NCBI GenBank assembly: GCA_027886175.1
Contig: JAJNNQ010000142.1
Span: forward strand, 2,486,501-2,550,500
Source of the DNA: Phylloscopus collybita
Lineage: Eukaryota; Chordata; Aves; Passeriformes; Phylloscopidae
Length of the DNA: 64,000 bases
Reading direction: 5' to 3'
Position numbers and translations under genes: made by a program. Shown in pieces: positions 12,022-23,600 of this stretch. The notes under the pieces were generated by a model, which worked only from the letters and a program-made list of their open reading frames with translations, had not been told where the DNA came from and did no database searches. Each line of letters begins with the position of its first letter. Positions within the stretch are counted from its first letter, which is position 1.

Positions 12022-15000
12022 TGCAATCTACAACCAGATGGAAGTTTGTCTGCCCCTGTAGAGCCAAAGGCTTCCTACAAATTGACATCAGGAACCTGGG
12101 GCGGAGACTTTGGTTTCCCATTGAAAAGGACCACCGTTCCTGTCTAATGCTGTCTGCCTGCCACTGGGCTTATGCCTACTAAAATTACATACAAATGAGG
12201 ATATCTCCCAGATGCAATATGCCACCAGTTGGAAGTTTGTCTCGTCTTGTAGTGCCAGAGGCCTCCTAGAAAATGACATCAGGAACCTGGGGTGGAGACT
12301 TTGGTTTCCCATGGAAATGGGCCACTATTCATGTCTAATTCTGTCTGCCTGCCGCTGGGATTCTGCCTACTAAAATTCCTCTAAAATTCCATACAAATGC
12401 GAATATCTCCAAGATGCAAACTAACACCAGATGGAAGTTTCTCTGCCCTTATGTTTCCAAAGGCCTCCTACAAACTGCCATCAGAAACCTAGGGTGGAGA
12501 CTTTGGTTTCCCATGGAAAAGGACCACCGTTCCTGTCTAATGCTGTCTGCCTGGCACTGTGGTTATGACTGCTGAAGTTCCATACAAATGAGGATATCTC
12601 CCAGATGCAATATGCCACCAGATGGAAGTTTGTCTGCTCTTGCAGTGCCAAAGGCCTCCTTTATACTGACATTCGGAACCTGGCGTGGAGACTTTGGTTT
12701 CCTATGGAAAAGGCCCACCGTTCATGTTTAATGCTCTCTGTCTGCAACTGGGCTTCTGAGTACTAAAATACCACTAAAATTCCATACAAATAAGGACATC
12801 TACGAGGTGCGATCCACCACTAGATGGAGGTTTGTCTGCCCTTGTAGTGCCAAAGGCCTCCTACAAACTGACATCAGGAGCCTGGGTTGGAGACTTTGTT
12901 TTCCCATGGAAAAGGGCCACCGTTCGTGTCTAATAATGTCTGTCGGCCATTGGGCTTCTACCTACGAAAATTCCACTGAAATTCCATACAAATGAAGACA
13001 TCTCCCGGGTGCAGTCTACCGCCAGATATAAGTTTTTCTGCCCTTGTATTTCCAAAGGCCTTCTATAAACTGACATGAGGAGCCTGGAGTGGACACTTTG
13101 GTTTCCCATGGATATGGGCCAGCGTTCGTGTGTAAAGCAGTCTGCCTGCTGCTGGATTTCTGCCTACTTTAATACCACTGAAATTCCATAAAAATGAGGA
13201 TATCTCCCAGGTGCAATCTACCACCAGATGGAAGTTTTTCTGCCCTTGTACTTCCAAAGGCCTCTTACAAGCTAATATCAGGAACGTGGGGTAGAGACTT
13301 CGGTTTCCCATGGAAAAGGACCACCGTTTGTGTCTAATGCTGTCTGCCTGCCACTGGGGTTATGCCTGCTGAAATTCCTCACAAATGAGGATATCTCCCG
13401 CACGGAATCTACCACCAGTTGGAAGTTTATCTGCCCTTGTAGTGCCAAAGGCCTCCTACAAACTGACATCAGGTATGTGAGATGGAGACTTTGGTTTCCC
13501 AAGGAAATGGACCACAGTTCGTGTCTAATGCTGTCTGCGAGACACTGGGCTTATGCCGACTAAAATTCCACTAAAATTCTATACAAATGAGGATGTCTCC
13601 CAGGTGCAATCTACCACCAGATGGAAGTTTGTCTGCCCCTGAAGAGCCAAAGGCTTCCTACAAATTGACATCAAGAACCTGAGGCGGAGACTTTGGTTTA
13701 CCATGGAAAAGGGCCACCGTTCGTGTCTAATACTGTCTGCCTGCCACTGGGCTTATGGCTATTAAAATTACATACAAATGAGGATATCTCCTAGATGCAA
13801 TATGCCACCAATAGGAACTTTTTCTCCTCCTGTAGTGCCAGAGGCCTCCTAGAAAATGACATGAGGAACCTGGGGTGGAGACTTTGGTTTCCCATGGAAA
13901 TGAGCCACTATTCATGTCTAATTCTGTCTACCTGCAGCTGGGATTCTGTCTACTAATATTCCACTAAAATTCCATACAAATGAGTATATCTCCCAGGTGC
14001 AATCTAACACCAGATGGAAGATTCTCTGCCCTTGTGTTTCCAAAGGCCTCCTACAAACTGCCATCAGGAACCTGGGGTGGAGACTTTGCTTTCCCATGGA
14101 AAAGGACCACCGTTCCTGTCTAATGCTGTCTGCCTGGCACTGTGGTGATGACTGCTGAAGTTCCATACAAATGAGGATATCTCCCAGGTGTAATCTACCA
14201 CTGGGTGGAAGTTTTTCTGCCCCCGTAGTGCCAAAGGCCACCTAAAAACTGACATCCCGAACGGGGGGTGGAGACTTTTGTTTCCCAAAGAAATGCCCAC
14301 CGTTCGTGTCTAATGCTGTCTGGCAGCCGCTGGCCTTATGCCTACTAAAATTCCACTAAAATTCTATAGAAATGAGGTTATCTCCCAGGTGCCATCTACC
14401 ACCAGATGGAAGTTTGCCTGCCCTTGTATTTCCAAAGGCCTCCTACAAACTGACATCAGGAACGTGAGGTGGAGACTTTGGTTTCCCATGGAAAAAGTCC
14501 ATTGTTCGTGTCTAATGCTGTCTGCCTGCCACTGGGCTTCTGCCTGCTGAAATTCCATACAAATGAGGGTATCTCCTCGATTCAATCAAACACAAGACGG
14601 AACTTTGTCTGCCCTTGTAGTGCCAAAGGCCTCCTACAAAATGAAACCCGGAACCCGGAGTGGAGGCTTTGGTTTCCCATAGAAATGGGCCATTGTTCGT
14701 GTCTAATGCTGTCTGCCTGCCACTGGGTTTCTTCCTACTAAAATTCCACTAAAATTCCATAGAAATGAGGATATCTCCCAGGTGCAATCTACAACCAGAT
14801 GGAAGTTTTTCTGCCCTTATATTGGAAAACGCCTCCTACAATGAGACATCAGCAACGTGGGGTGGAGATTTTGGTTTCCCATGGAAATGGGCCACTGTTC
14901 GTGTCCAATGCTGTCTGCGTGCCACTTGGCTTCTGCCTTCTGAAATCCCATACAAATGAGCATATCTCGCCGATGCAATCAACCACCAGATGGAAGTTTG

Positions 15001-16120
15001 TCTGCCCTTTTAATGCCAAAGGCCTCCTACAAACTGACATGAGGAGCCTGGGTTGGAGACTTTGGTTTCCCATGGATATTGGCCAGCGTTCGTGTGTAAT
15101 GCTGTCTGCCTGCCGCTGGACTTCTGCCTACTAAAATACCACTAAAATTCCATACAAATGGCGATATCTCCCAGGTCCAATCTACCACCAGATGGAAATT
15201 TTTCTGCCCTTGTAGTTCCATTCGCCTTTTAATGACTGACATCAGGAACGTGGGATGGAGACTTTGGTTTCCCATGGAAAAGGGCACCGTTCGTGTCTAA
15301 TGCTATCTGCCTGCCACTGGGGTTATGCCTTCTCAAATTCCTCACAAATGAGGATATCTCCCAGGTGCAATCTACCACCAGATGGAAGTTTGTCTGCCCT
15401 TGTAGTTCCAAAGCCCTCCTACAAATTGACATCAGGAACGTGAGGTGGAGACTTTGGTTTCCCATAGAAAAGGTCCCTTGTTCGTGTCTAATGCTGTCTG
15501 CCTGCCACTGGGCTTATGCCTACTAAAATTCCACTAAAATTCTATACAAATGAGGATATCTCCCAGGTGCAATCTACCACCAGATAGAAGTTTGTCCGCC
15601 CTTGTAATTCCAAAGGCCTCCTACAAATTGTCATCAGAAACCTGGGGCGGAGACTTTGGTTTCCCCTGGAAAAGGGCCACCGTTCGTGTCTAATGCTGTC
15701 TGCCTTCCACTGGGCTTATGGGTACTAAAATTACATACAAATGAGGATATCTCCCAGATGCAATATGCCACCAATTGGAAGTTTGTCCCCTCTTGTAGTG
15801 CCAGAGGCCTCCTAGAAAATGACATCAGGATCATGGGTTGGAGACTTTGGTTTCCTATGGAAATGGGCCACTATTCATGTCTAATTCTGTCTACATGCTG
15901 CTGGGATTCTGCCTACTAAAATTCCACTAAAATTCCATAAAAATGAGTATATCTCCCAGCTACAACCTAACACCAGATGGAAGTTTCTCTGCCCTTGTAT
16001 TTCCAAAGGCCTCCTACAAACTGCCATCAGGAACCTAGGGTGGAGACTTTGGTTTCCCATGGAAAAGGTCCATTGTTCGTGTCTAATGCTGTCTGCCTGC
16101 CACTGGGCTTATGCCTGCTG
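12022..16120 (+). repeat. 4,332-bp higher-order repeat, copy 2 (incomplete)
   Basis: This is the second tandem copy of the block at 7,690-12,021. It stays in register until about 16,090-16,180, where it switches from the 'gggcttctgcctgctg' type monomer to 'gggcttatgcctgctg' and then runs into a truncated monomer at 16,214. The copy is therefore about 4.1 kb, not the full 4.33 kb, and the exchange point is recognisable as that switch. Confidence 0.83.
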
Positions 16121-16415
16121 AAATTCCATACAAATGAGGATATCTCCTCGATGCAATCAACCACCAGACGGAACTTTGTCTGCCCTTGTAGTGCCAAACG
16201 CCTCCTTCAAACTGCGAATATCTCCCGGGTGCAATCAAACACCAGATGGAAGTTTCTCTGCCCTTGTATTGCCAAAGACCTCCTTCAAACTGACATCAGG
16301 AACATAGGATGGATAATTTGTCTTTCCATGGAAAAGGACCACCGTTCCTGTCTAATGCTGTCTGCCTGGCACAGTGGTTATGACTGCTGAAATTACATAC
16401 AAATGAGGATATCTC
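15505..16415 (+). repeat. Satellite block duplicated at +2,616 bp (copy 1)
   Basis: This block is repeated at 18,121-19,031 with a constant shift of 2,616 bp (about 13 monomers). The copied block includes the abnormal, truncated monomer around 16,214, found in the same form at 18,830, which shows the truncation is older than this duplication. Both copies end at 'gctgaaattacatacaaatg', after which the sequences differ ('tcctcgatg' against 'tccctaaac'). Confidence 0.85.
16049..16317 (+). repeat. Truncated satellite monomer pair
   Basis: Two successive core positions are only about 269 bp apart where two monomers should span 382-404 bp. At about 16,214 the sequence jumps from 'cctccttcaaactg', which normally continues 'acatcagg', to 'cgaatatctcccggg', which belongs about 115-130 bp further on. 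The missing part includes one complete core with its CCATGG site. The breakpoint shows only 1-2 bp of shared sequence. The same deletion product is present at about 18,665-18,933. Confidence 0.8.
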
Positions 16416-16429
16416 CTCGATGCAATCAA

Positions 16430-17033
16430 CCACCAGATGGAACTTTGTCTGCTCTTGTAGTGCCAAAGGCCTCCTACAAACTCACATCAGGAACCTGGAG
16501 TGGAGACTTTGGTTTCCCATGGAAATGGGCCAGCGTTCGTGTCTAATGACTTGCGTCTACCACTAGGCTTCTGCCTATTAAAATCCCACTAAAATTCCAT
16601 ACAAATGAGGATGTCTCCCAGATGCAATCTACCACCAGATGGAAGTTTGTCTGCCTCTGTAGTGCCAAATGCCTCCTAAAAACTGACGTCAGGAACGTGG
16701 GGTGGAGACTTTGGTTTCCCATGGAAAAGGGGCACCGTTCGTGTCTAATGCTGTCTGCCTGTCACTGGTGTTATGCCTGCTGAAATACCTCACAAATGAG
16801 GATATCTCCCAGATGCAATATGCCAGCAGTTGGAAGTTTGTCTCCTCCTGTAGTGCCAGAGGTCTCCTAAAAACTGACATCAGGAACGTGGGGTGGAGAC
16901 TTTGTTTTTCCATGGAAAGAGGCCACCGTTCGTGTCTAATGCTGTCTGCCTGCCAGTGGGCATATGCCTACCAAAGTTCCATACATATGAGGATATCTCC
17001 CAAATGCAATTTCCCACCAGATGAAAGTTTGTC
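16430..17033 (+). repeat. Satellite block duplicated from about 6,520-7,123 (+9,910)
   Basis: The shift is 9,910 bp across about 600 bp. Shared private variants are 'tgacttgcgtctaccactagg', the core 'atggaaaggggcacc', 'caatatgccagcagttgg' and 'cctaccaaagttccatacat'. The copy ends near 17,033, where it passes directly into the 14,803-bp-shifted block, so the left flank is a patchwork of copied blocks joined in register. Confidence 0.78.
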
Positions 17034-18133
17034 TGCTCTTGCAGTGCCAAAGGCCTCCTTTATACTGACATTCGGAACCTGGCGTGGAGACTTTGGTTTC
17101 CTATGGAAAAGGCCCACCGTTCATGTTTAATGCTCTCTGTCTGCAACTGGGCTTCTGAGTACTAAAATACCACTAAAATTCCATACAAATAAGGACATCT
17201 ACGAGGTGCGATCCACCACGAGATGGAGGTTTGTCTGCCCTTGGAGTGCCAAAGGCCTCCTACAAACTGACAGCAGGAGCCTGGGTTGGAGACTTTGTTT
17301 TCCCATGGAAAAGGGCCACCGTTCGTGTCTAATGCTGTCTGCCTGCCACTGGGCTTCTATCTGCTGAAATTCCATACAAATGTGGATATCTTCCCGATGC
17401 AATCAACCACCAGACGGAAGTTTTTCTGCCCTTGTACTGTCAATGGCCTACTAAAACCTGACATCGGGAACGTGGTGTGGAGACTTTGGTTTCCCTAGGA
17501 AAAGGACCACCGTTCCTGTCTAATGCTGTCTGCCTGGCACTGTGGTTATGACTGCTGAAGGTCCATACAAATGAGGATATCTCCCAGGAGCAATCTACCA
17601 CCAGGTGGAAGTTTGTCTACCCTTGTACTGCCGAAGGCCTCCTAGTAACGGACATCAGGAACGTGGGGTGGAGACTTTGGTTTCCCATAAAAATGGGCCA
17701 CCGTTCGTGTCTAAAGCTGTCTGCCTGCCACTGGGGATCTTCGTAATAAAATTCCAATAAAATTCCAGAGAAATGAGGATATCTCCCAGGTGCAATCTAC
17801 CACCAGATGGAAGTTTTTCTGCCCTTGTAGTTCCAAACGCCTTCTATAAATTGACATCAGGAACGTGGGGTGGAGACTTTGTTTTCCCATGGAAATGGGC
17901 CACCGTTTGTGTCTAATGCTATGTGACTGCCACTGGGATTATGCCTAGTAAAATCCCGTACAAATGAGGATATCTCCCAGATAGAGTCTACCACCAGATG
18001 AAAGTTTGTCTGCCCTTGTAATGCCAAAGGCCTCCTACAAACTGACATCAGGATTCTGGAAAGGAGGCTTTGGTTTCCCATGGAAAAGGGGCACCCTTGT
18101 TGTTTAATGCTGTCTCCTTGCCACTGGGCTTAT
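17033..18133 (+). repeat. Satellite block duplicated at +14.8 kb (copy 2)
   Basis: This is the second copy of 2,230-3,330. It shares with the inverted right-end copy the private variants 'cccttggagtgcc' and 'ctgacagcagg' at about 17,240-17,275 (the mirror positions near 63,500 show the complement). It is therefore closer to the inverted right-end copy than to the same-strand copy at 2,230. Confidence 0.8.
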
Positions 18134-19031
18134 GCCTACTAAAATTCCACTAAAATTCTATACAAATGAGGATATCTCCCAGGTGCAATCTACCACCAGA
18201 TAGAAGTTTGTCTGCCCTTGTAATTCCAAAGGCCTCCTACAAATTGTCATCAGAAACCTGGGGCGGAGACTTTGGTTTCCCCTGGAAAAGGGCCACCGTT
18301 CGTGTCTAATGCTGTCTGCCTTCCACTGGGCTTATGGGTACTAAAATTACATACAAATGAGGATATCTCCCAGATGCAATATGCCACCAATTGGAAGTTT
18401 GTCCCCTCTTGTAGTGCCAGAGGTCTCCTAGAAAATGACATCAGGATCATGGGTTGGAGACTTTGGTTTCCTATGGAAATGGGCCACTATTCATGTCTAA
18501 TTCTGTCTACATGCTGCTGGGATTCTGCCTACTAAAATTCCACTAAAATTCCATAAAAATGAGTATATCTCCCAGCTACAACCTAACACCAGATGGAAGT
18601 TTCTCTGCCCTTGTATTTCCAAAGGCCTCCTACAAACTGCCATCAGGAACCTAGGGTGGAGACTTTGGTTTCCCATGGAAAAGGTCCATTGTTCGTGTCT
18701 AATGCTGTCTGCCTGCCACTGGGCTTATGCCTGCTGAAATTCCATACAAATGAGGATATCTCCTCGATGCAATCAACCACCAGACGGAACTTTGTCTGCC
18801 CTTGTAGTGCCAAACGCCTCCTTCAAACTGCGAATATCTCCCGGGTGCAATCAAACACCAGATGGAAGTTTCTCTGCCCTTGTATTGCCAAAGACCTCCT
18901 TCAAACTGACATCAGGAACATAGGATGGATAATTTGTCTTTCCATGGAAAAGGACCACCGTTCCTGTCTAATGCTGTCTGCCTGGCACAGTGGTTATGAC
19001 TGCTGAAATTACATACAAATGAGGATATCTC
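18121..19031 (+). repeat. Satellite block duplicated at +2,616 bp (copy 2)
   Basis: This is the second copy of 15,505-16,415, including the truncated monomer at about 18,830. It follows the 14.8-kb-shifted block directly, with the join in the normal monomer phase at about 18,121-18,133. Confidence 0.83.
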
Positions 19032-19726
19032 CCTAAACAAAATTTCCCACCAGATGGAAGTTTGTCTGCCCTTTTAATGCCAAAGGCCTACTAAAAACTG
19101 ACATCAGGAGCCTGGGTTGGAGACTTTGTTTTCCCATGGAAAAGGGCCACCGTTCCTCTCTAATGCTGTCTACCTGCCAATGGGCTTCTACCTGATGAAA
19201 TTCCATAAAAATGAGGATATCTCAACGATGCAATCAACCACCAGACGGAAGTTTGTCTGCCCTTGTAGTGACAATAGCCTCCTAGAAACGGACATCAGGA
19301 ACGTGGGGTGGAGATTTTGGTTTCCCATCAAATGGGCCATTATTCGTTTCTAATGCTGTCTGCCTGCCACTGGGTTTCTTCCTACTAAAATTCCACTAAA
19401 TCTCCTTAAAAATGAGGATATCTCCCAGGTGCAATCTACAACCAGATGGAAGTTTCTCTGCCCTTATATTGGAAAACGTCTCGTACAAAGTGACATCAGC
19501 AACATGGGGTGGAGATTTTGGTTTCCCATGGAAAAGGGCCACTGTTCGTGTCTAATGCTGTCTGCCTGCCACTGGAGTAATGCCTACTTAAATTCCTCAC
19601 AAATGAGGACATCTCCCAGATGGAATCTACCACCAGTTGGAAGTTTGTCTGCCCTCGTAGTGCCAAAGGCCTCCTAAAAACTGACATCAAGAACGTGGGG
19701 TGGAGACTTTGCTTTCCCAAGGGAAT

Positions 19727-22346
19727 GGGCCACCGTTTGTGTCTAATGCTGTCTGCTAGCCACTGGGCTTATGCCTGTTAAATTCCACTAAAATTCTATA
19801 CAAATGAGGATATCTCCCAGGTGTAATCTAAACTAGATGGATGTTTCTCTGCCCTTGTAGTGCCAAAGACCTCCTACAAACTGCCATCAGGAACCTAGGG
19901 TGGAGACTTTGGTTTCCCATGTAAAAGGACCACCGTTCCTGTCTAATGCTGTCTGCCTGTCACTGTGGCTATGACTGCTGCAGTTCCATACAAATGCTGA
20001 TAAGTCCCAGGTGCAATCTACCACCAGGTGGAAGTTTGTCTGCCCTTGAAGTGCCAAAGGCCTCCTAAAAATTGACATCAGGAACGTGCGGTGGAGACTT
20101 TGTTTTCCCATGGAAATGGGCCACCCTTTTTGTCTAATGCTATGTGCCTGCCACTGGGCTTATGCCTAGTAAAATTCCATAAAAATGAGGATATCTCCCA
20201 GATGGAGTCTACCACCAGTTGAAAGTTTGTCTGCCCTTGTAATGCAACGGCCTCCTACAAACTGACATCAGGAATCTGGAGAGGACGCTTTGGTTTCCCA
20301 TGGAAAAGGGCCACCCTTGGTGTTTAATGCTGTCTCCTTGCCACTGACTTATGACTACTGAAATTACATACAAATGAGGATATCTCCCAGACGCAATATG
20401 CCACCAGATGGAAATTTGTCTGCTCTTGCAGTGCCAAAGGCCTCCTTCAAACTGACATTCGGAACCTCACCTGGAGACTTTGGTTTCCTATAGAAAAGGC
20501 CCACCATTCATGTTTAATGCTGTCTGTCTGCCATTGGGCTTCTGAGTACTAAAATACCACTAAAATTCCATAAAAATGAGGATATCTCCCAGGTGCAATC
20601 TACCACCAGGTGGAAGTTTGTCAGCCCTTGCAGTGCCAAAAGCCTCCTAAAAACTGACATCAGGAACATAGGATGGATAATTTGTTTTTCCATGGAAAGG
20701 GGCCACTGTTCGTGTCTAATGCTGTCTGCCTGCCAGTGGGCAGAAGCCTACCAAAATTCCCTACAAATGAGGATATCTCCCAAATGCAATTTCCCACCAG
20801 ATGGAAGTTTGTCTGCCCTTTTTATGCCAAAGGCCTCCTAAAAACTGACATCAGGAGCCTGGGTTGGAGACTTTGTTTTCCCATGGAAAAGGGCCACCGT
20901 TCGTGTCTAATGCTATCTGCCTGCCACTGGGCTTTTACCTGCTGAAATTCCATACAAATGAGGATATCTCCCCGATGCAATCAGCCACCAGACGGAAGTT
21001 TGTTTGCCCTTGTACTGCCAAAGGCCTCCTAAAACCTGACATCAGGAACGTGGCTTGGAGACTTTGGCTGCCCATGGGAAAAGGGCCACCGTTCATGTCT
21101 AATGCTGTCTGCCTGCCACTGGGCTTTTACCTGCTGAAATTCCATACAAATGAGGATATCTCCCCGATGCAATCAACCACCAGACGGAAGTTTGTCTACC
21201 TTTGTAGTGTCAAAGGCCTCTTAGAAACGGACATCAGGAACGTGGGGTGGAGACTTTGGTTTCCCATAGAAATGGGCCATTGTTCGTGTCTAATGCTGTC
21301 TGCCTGCCACTGTGCTTCTTCCTACTAAAATTCCACTAAAACTCCATAGAAATGAGGATATCTCCCAGGTGCAATCTACAACCAGATGGAAGTTTCTCTA
21401 CCCTTATATTAGAAAACGCCTCCTACAAAGTGACAGAAGCAACGTGGGGTGGAGATTTTGGTTTCCCATGGAAAAGGGCCACTGTTCGTGTCTAATCCTC
21501 TCTGCCTGCCACTGGGGTTATGCCTGCTGAAATTCCTCACAAATGAGGATATCTCCCAGATGGAATCCACCACCAGTTCGAAATTTGTTTACCCTTCTAG
21601 TGCCAAAGGCCTCCTAAAAACTGACATCACGAACCTGTTGTGGAGACTTTGGTTTCTCATGGAAATGGGCCACTGTTCATGTCTAATAATGTCTGTCGGC
21701 CATTGGGCTTCTACCTACGAAAATTCCACTGAAATTCCATACAAATGAAGACATCTCCCGGGTGCAGTCTATCGTCAGATATAAGTTTTTCTGCCCTTGT
21801 ATTTCCAAAGGCCTTCTATAAACTGACATGAGGAGCCTGGAGTGGACACTTTGGTTTCCCATGGATATGGGCCAGCGTTCGTGTGTAAATCAGTCTGCCT
21901 GCTGCTGGATTTCTGCCTACTTTAATACCACTAAAATTCCATAAAAATGAGGATATCTCCCAGGTGCAATCTACCACGAGATGGAAGTTTTTCTGCCCTT
22001 GTACTTCCAAACGCCTCTTACAAACTAACATCAGGAACGTGGGGTAGAGACTTCGGTTTCCCATGGAAAAGGGTCACCGTTTGTGTCTAATGCAGTCTTC
22101 CTGCCACTGGGGTTATGCCTGCTGAAATTCCTCACAAATGAGGATATCTCCCACACGGAATCTACCACCAGTTGGAAGTTTGTCTGCCCTTGTAGTGCCA
22201 AAGGCCTCCTACAAACTGACATCAGGCACGTAAGATGGAGACTTTGGTTTCCCAAGGAAATGGACCACCGTTCGTGCCTAATGCTGTCTGCGAGACACTG
22301 GGCCTATGCCTACTAAAATTCCACTAAAATTCTATACAAATGAGGA
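19727..22346 (+). repeat. Inner left satellite, mirror partner of 49,511-51,940
   Basis: This last 2.6 kb before the 499-bp array has a near-identical inverted copy on the other side. From 22,346 back to about 21,250, paired positions sum to 71,857 (for example 22,083 pairs with 49,774; 21,449 with 50,408; 21,312 with 50,545). From about 20,945 back to 19,727 they sum to 71,664. The 193-bp step means the left arm has one more monomer, at about 21,060-21,255, than the right arm. Differences between the mirror copies are isolated substitutions, about one per hundred bases by eye. Confidence 0.85.
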
Positions 22347-22360
22347 CTCTCCCAGCACAG
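22333..22360 (+). other. Left satellite/499-bp junction
   Basis: Satellite sequence runs to 'acaaatgagga' (ending 22,346), where it would normally continue 'tatctcccagg'. Instead three bases (ctc) lead into 'tcccagcacagtgcagag' of the 499-bp unit, which normally reads '...gaaactgtcccagcac'. TCCCAG at 22,350-22,355 is common to both parents, so the join has 6 bp of microhomology. The same join, inverted, occurs at 49,502-49,511. Confidence 0.9.
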
Positions 22361-22504
22361 TGCAGAGTCCCCGTGGCTAGTTCCTTGAAATACCTTTCCT
22401 GGCAGCAGCCCAGAGCTGTACTGAGTGCAGCAGGTGTCAGGCAGTCTCCTCTCGCCGTGTAGGTGCTTCTGTTTTGTGTTTGCACCGTGCAGAGAAGCCC
22501 GCGT

Positions 22505-22527
22505 GCTTGCTGCTGCTTCCAGCAAGC
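22505..22527 (+). other. Hairpin in each 499-bp unit (representative)
   Basis: The 8-base arm GCTTGCTG (22,505-22,512) and its exact complement CAGCAAGC (22,520-22,527) enclose a 7-nt loop. The structure is repeated in essentially every unit of both arms. Two units, near 43,860 and 48,850, have lost part of the stem (catgcacccggg in place of caagcacgcggg). The stem is also where the array changes orientation at 25,894. Confidence 0.8.
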
Positions 22528-22668
22528 CAAAACGCTTTTGCAGCCACTTTCCTGCCTTTTCCACAACAGCATCACTGTCTAGATGATTTACAGTTGCCTC
22601 TGCGTAGAGCAGCTAGAGGAGCAGCTCTGCCGGCTTTCCTGTGCTTCTGCATAGCAGAGCTGTCAAGA

Positions 22669-22820
22669 ACGAGAAGCTGCGTTTTGCCGAGAAAGCAGCG
22701 CTTCGCGGAAGCACAGCCAGCGGCGTCTTCGGTACAGCCGCAGCTTGTGCGGAGAAGCGAAAGAGAGCCGGGGAAGAACGTGGAAAGCCGAACTCGGTCG
22801 CTGCAAGCGGGTGCTGGCGA
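22669..22820 (+). other. CpG-dense segment of the 499-bp unit (representative)
   Basis: By hand count this 152-bp segment holds 19 CpG dinucleotides of about 28 in the full 499-bp unit. The flanking satellite has only a few per monomer. The segment recurs in every unit, so the core array carries well over a thousand CpGs. It resembles a CpG island in composition, but no TATA box, initiator or known factor site can be assigned with confidence. A function is not shown. Confidence 0.7.
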
Positions 22821-23589
22821 ACAGCTTCTGGTCACCTTGTAGAAACTGTCCCAGCACAGTGCAGAGTCCCCGTGGCTAGTTCCTTGAAATACCTTTCCTG
22901 GCAGCAGCCCAGAGCTGTACTGAGTGCAGCAGGTGTCAGGCAGTCTCCTCTCGCCGTGTAGGTGCTTCTGTTTTGTGTTTGCAGCGTGCGGAGAAGCCCG
23001 CGTGCTTGCTGCTGCTTCCAGCAAGCCAAAACGCTTTTGCAGCCACTTTCCTGCCTTTTCCACAACAGGATCACTGTCTAGCTGATTTACAGTTGCCTCT
23101 GCGTAGAGCAGCTAGAGGAGCAGCTCTGCCGGCTTTCCTGTGCTTCTGCATAGCAGAGCTGTCAAGAACGAGAAGCTGCGTTTTGCCGAGAAAGCAGCGC
23201 TTCGCGGAACCACAGCCAGCGGCGTCTTCGGTACAGCCGCAGCTTGTGCGGAGAAGCGAAAGAGAGCCGGGGAAGAACGTGGAAAGCCGAACTCGGTCGC
23301 TGCAAGCGGGTGCTGGCGAACAGCTTCTGGTCACCTTGTAGAAACTGTCCCAGCACAGTGCAGAGTCCCCGTGGCTAGTTCCTTGAAATACCTTTCCTGG
23401 CAGCAGCCCAGAGCTGTACTGAGTGCAGCAGGTGTCAGGCCGTCTCCTCTCGCCGTGTAGGTGCTTCTGTTTTGTGTTTGCAGCGTGCAGAGAAGCCCGC
23501 GTGCTTGCTGCTGCTTCCAGCAAGCCAAAACGCTTTTGCAGCCACTTTCCTGCCTTTTCCACAACAGGATCACTGTCTAGCTGATTTAC

Positions 23590-23600
23590 AGTTGCTCTGC
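23590..23600 (+). other. 1-bp deletion giving a 498-bp unit
   Basis: The unit reads 'cagttgctctgcg' where all others read 'cagttgcctctgcg'. This is the only length change found in the 499-bp units of the window. Because 498 is a multiple of 3, it joins reading frames of two units on the minus strand (23,071-24,060, 329 codons). That long frame is an accident of the deletion, not a gene. Confidence 0.85.

Larger units (their letters stand above)
1..22346 (+). repeat. Left satellite array, 191/202-bp monomers
   Basis: This is a continuous tandem array of roughly 114 monomers. Measuring from one 'gagactttggtttccc' core to the next gives spacings of 191 or 202 bp (for example 145 to 336 = 191, 336 to 538 = 202, 538 to 729 = 191; 21,648 to 21,850 = 202). 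Almost every monomer keeps the same landmarks in order: a core with CCATGG (NcoI), 'gtctaatgctgtctgcctg', the A/T-rich 'ctaaaattcca' element, 'aatgaggatatctccc' with GATATC (EcoRV), 'accaccagatggaagtttg', and 'aaaggcctcc' with AGGCCT (StuI). Neighbouring monomers differ by many substitutions, while some distant blocks are nearly identical, which is the sign of higher-order duplication. No gene, RNA gene or transposon is visible in this stretch. By period it resembles the avian centromeric satellite Tgut191A; I cannot confirm sequence identity. Confidence 0.95.

Noticed and set aside
371..22316. Many 60-150-codon open frames in the 191-bp satellite on both strands
   Set aside because: They recur every monomer, occur on both strands over the same bases, and differ by changes that ignore codon position. 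They are frames in a repeat, not genes.
22965..22984. Splice-acceptor-like sequence (pyrimidine-rich tract ending in 'tttgcag')
   Set aside because: Tracts of this kind are common by chance, no matching donor or exon structure is visible, and the AG is lost in some units (gcac at about 22,482).
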